This document shows, one piece after another, positions 63,466 to 64,000 of a stretch of DNA of 64,000 nucleotides (the stretch's first letter is position 1; each line of letters begins with the position of its first letter). This stretch comes from Dokdonella_A ginsengisoli. GTDB taxonomy: Bacteria > Pseudomonadota > Gammaproteobacteria > Xanthomonadales > Rhodanobacteraceae. Both the position numbers and the translations under genes were made by a program. The stretch is from positions 62,001 through 126,000 of the forward strand of contig NZ_JBHSHD010000017.1 in the NCBI RefSeq assembly GCF_042652785.1, in the 5' to 3' direction. The notes under the pieces are model-generated. The model saw only the letters and a list, made by a program, of their open reading frames with translations, searched no databases and was not told the DNA's origin.

Positions 63466-63528
63466 GGACAAATCTCCGTTCCCTGTCGCCAGGGCATTCT
63501 CGTCAGATGCGCGCGTACCGGACGGTGC

Positions 63529-63649
63529 CCCCTCTCCCGCATGCGGGAGAGGTCGCGCCGCAGGCGCGGGTGAGGGGTTTTCGGAGTGAGGCGTTTCGCT
63601 CCGATCCCTCATCCGGCCCTTCGGGCCACCTTCTCCCGCAGGGAGAAGG
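63529..63649. repeat. Inverted pair of CCTCTCCC/GGGAGAGG repeats
   Basis: The left unit (63529-63577) holds CCTCTCCCGCATGCGGGAGA and GCGGGTGAGGGG; the right unit (63604-63649) holds CCCTCATCCGGCCC and CTTCTCCCGCAGGGAGAAGG. The two face each other and can fold into a branched hairpin. The element fills the space between rmlD and manC. It is a different repeat family from the ATTCCC type. Confidence 0.7.
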
Positions 63650-63660
63650 AAAGCCATGCG

Positions 63661-64000
63661 CTAGTCGGAACTCGCGGCGATTTCGCCGAGCACCTCGCCC
63701 AGACCCGCGCGCCAATCGGCCAATTCTAGCCCGAATGCGGATTTCAGCCGGCCGCAGTCGAGCACCGACCAGGCCGGCCGCCGCGCGCGGGTCGGATAGT
63801 CGGCCGTCGCGATCGGCAGCACGCGCGGGGCGCGCGCGATCAGGCCGCGCTCGGCGGCGCCGTGCAGGATCGCCTCGGCGAACTCGAACCAGCTGCAGCG
63901 GCCGGCGGCGACGAGGTGGAAGATTCCCTCCGGCACCGGCCCTCCGTCGGCCAATGCCGCCTGGTGCCTCGCGACCGCCTCCGCCGTGACCCGCGCGATC
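63661..64000 (-). CDS. rmlD: dTDP-4-dehydrorhamnose reductase (3' part)
   Basis: The window end cuts this gene, leaving about 112 C-terminal codons. They match the RmlD/RfbD end: VTAEAVARHQAALADG, GIFHLVAAGRCSWFEFAEAI, IATADYPTRARRPAWSVLDC and GRLKSAFGLELADWRAGLGE. RmlD reduces dTDP-4-keto-rhamnose to dTDP-L-rhamnose in the last step of that nucleotide-sugar pathway. The NADPH-binding N-terminus lies beyond 64000. Downstream it is followed by a repeat element and manC. Confidence 0.9.
   Translation of the reverse strand, partial: IARVTAEAVARHQAALADGGPVPEGIFHLVAAGRCSWFEFAEAILHGAAERGLIARAPRVLPIATADYPTRARRPAWSVLDCGRLKSAFGLELADWRAGLGEVLGEIAASSD

Overview
The window is GC-rich, densely coded chromosomal DNA of a gammaproteobacterium. 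Several things point to the Xanthomonadales/Lysobacterales, most likely a Rhodanobacteraceae (Dokdonella-like) genome: the gene orders petABC-sspA-sspB, miaB..phoH-ybeY-corC and rmlD-manC; the Trm112-like, DUF1631, DUF3301 and DUF4105 proteins; many secreted proteins ending in an IFxDGF(D/E)-type tail; and dispersed ATTCCC-N8-GGGAAT palindromes. No tRNA, rRNA, CRISPR array, transposase or integrase was seen. The taxonomic call is inference.

Layout. 1-8.2 kb holds housekeeping genes: sodB, purK/purE (minus), a Trm112-like protein, a DUF1631 protein, nadC, a DUF3301 protein and sspB/sspA (minus). 8.4-11.1 kb is the cytochrome bc1 operon petA-petB-petC (minus). 11.4-16.4 kb has a DegS-like protease, an MFS exporter divergent from a LysR regulator across a perfect palindrome, and a lytic transglycosylase. 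16.5-25.5 kb is the miaB-phoH-ybeY-corC group, interrupted by secreted accessory genes: a collagen-like protein, a truncated GNAT remnant, a META/DUF4377 protein, a beta-helix protein, and a beta-propeller protein overlapping the phoH stop codon. 25.5-31.6 kb has a DUF4105 membrane protein, a secreted metallophosphoesterase, CorA, a delta-60-repeat protein and a frameshifted remnant. 31.6-38.2 kb has a Ser/Thr kinase-TPR/ECF sigma pair, CstA with its small partner, and a TRIC-type channel. 38.3-44.6 kb has an unrecognised 699-aa protein, LtrA, a secreted protein and an S9 peptidase. 44.8-48.6 kb is a TonB-like protein divergent from a haem-type TonB-dependent receptor with a Fur-box-like site.

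48.9-57.8 kb is the most accessory-looking part. Two closely related TetR regulators flank a lower-GC, minus-strand block: a large TonB-dependent receptor, two secreted proteins (one with a clear rho-independent terminator) and two tandem paralogous membrane-anchored proteins. 58.2-64 kb has a POT peptide transporter, a second S9 peptidase and the sugar-nucleotide genes manC and rmlD (cut by the window end).

Functional themes are respiration and iron, peptide scavenging (POT plus two secreted S9 peptidases), nucleotide-sugar synthesis, and an unusually large set of secreted proteins sharing a short C-terminal motif. That motif and the TetR-flanked receptor block are the two best candidates for undescribed biology.
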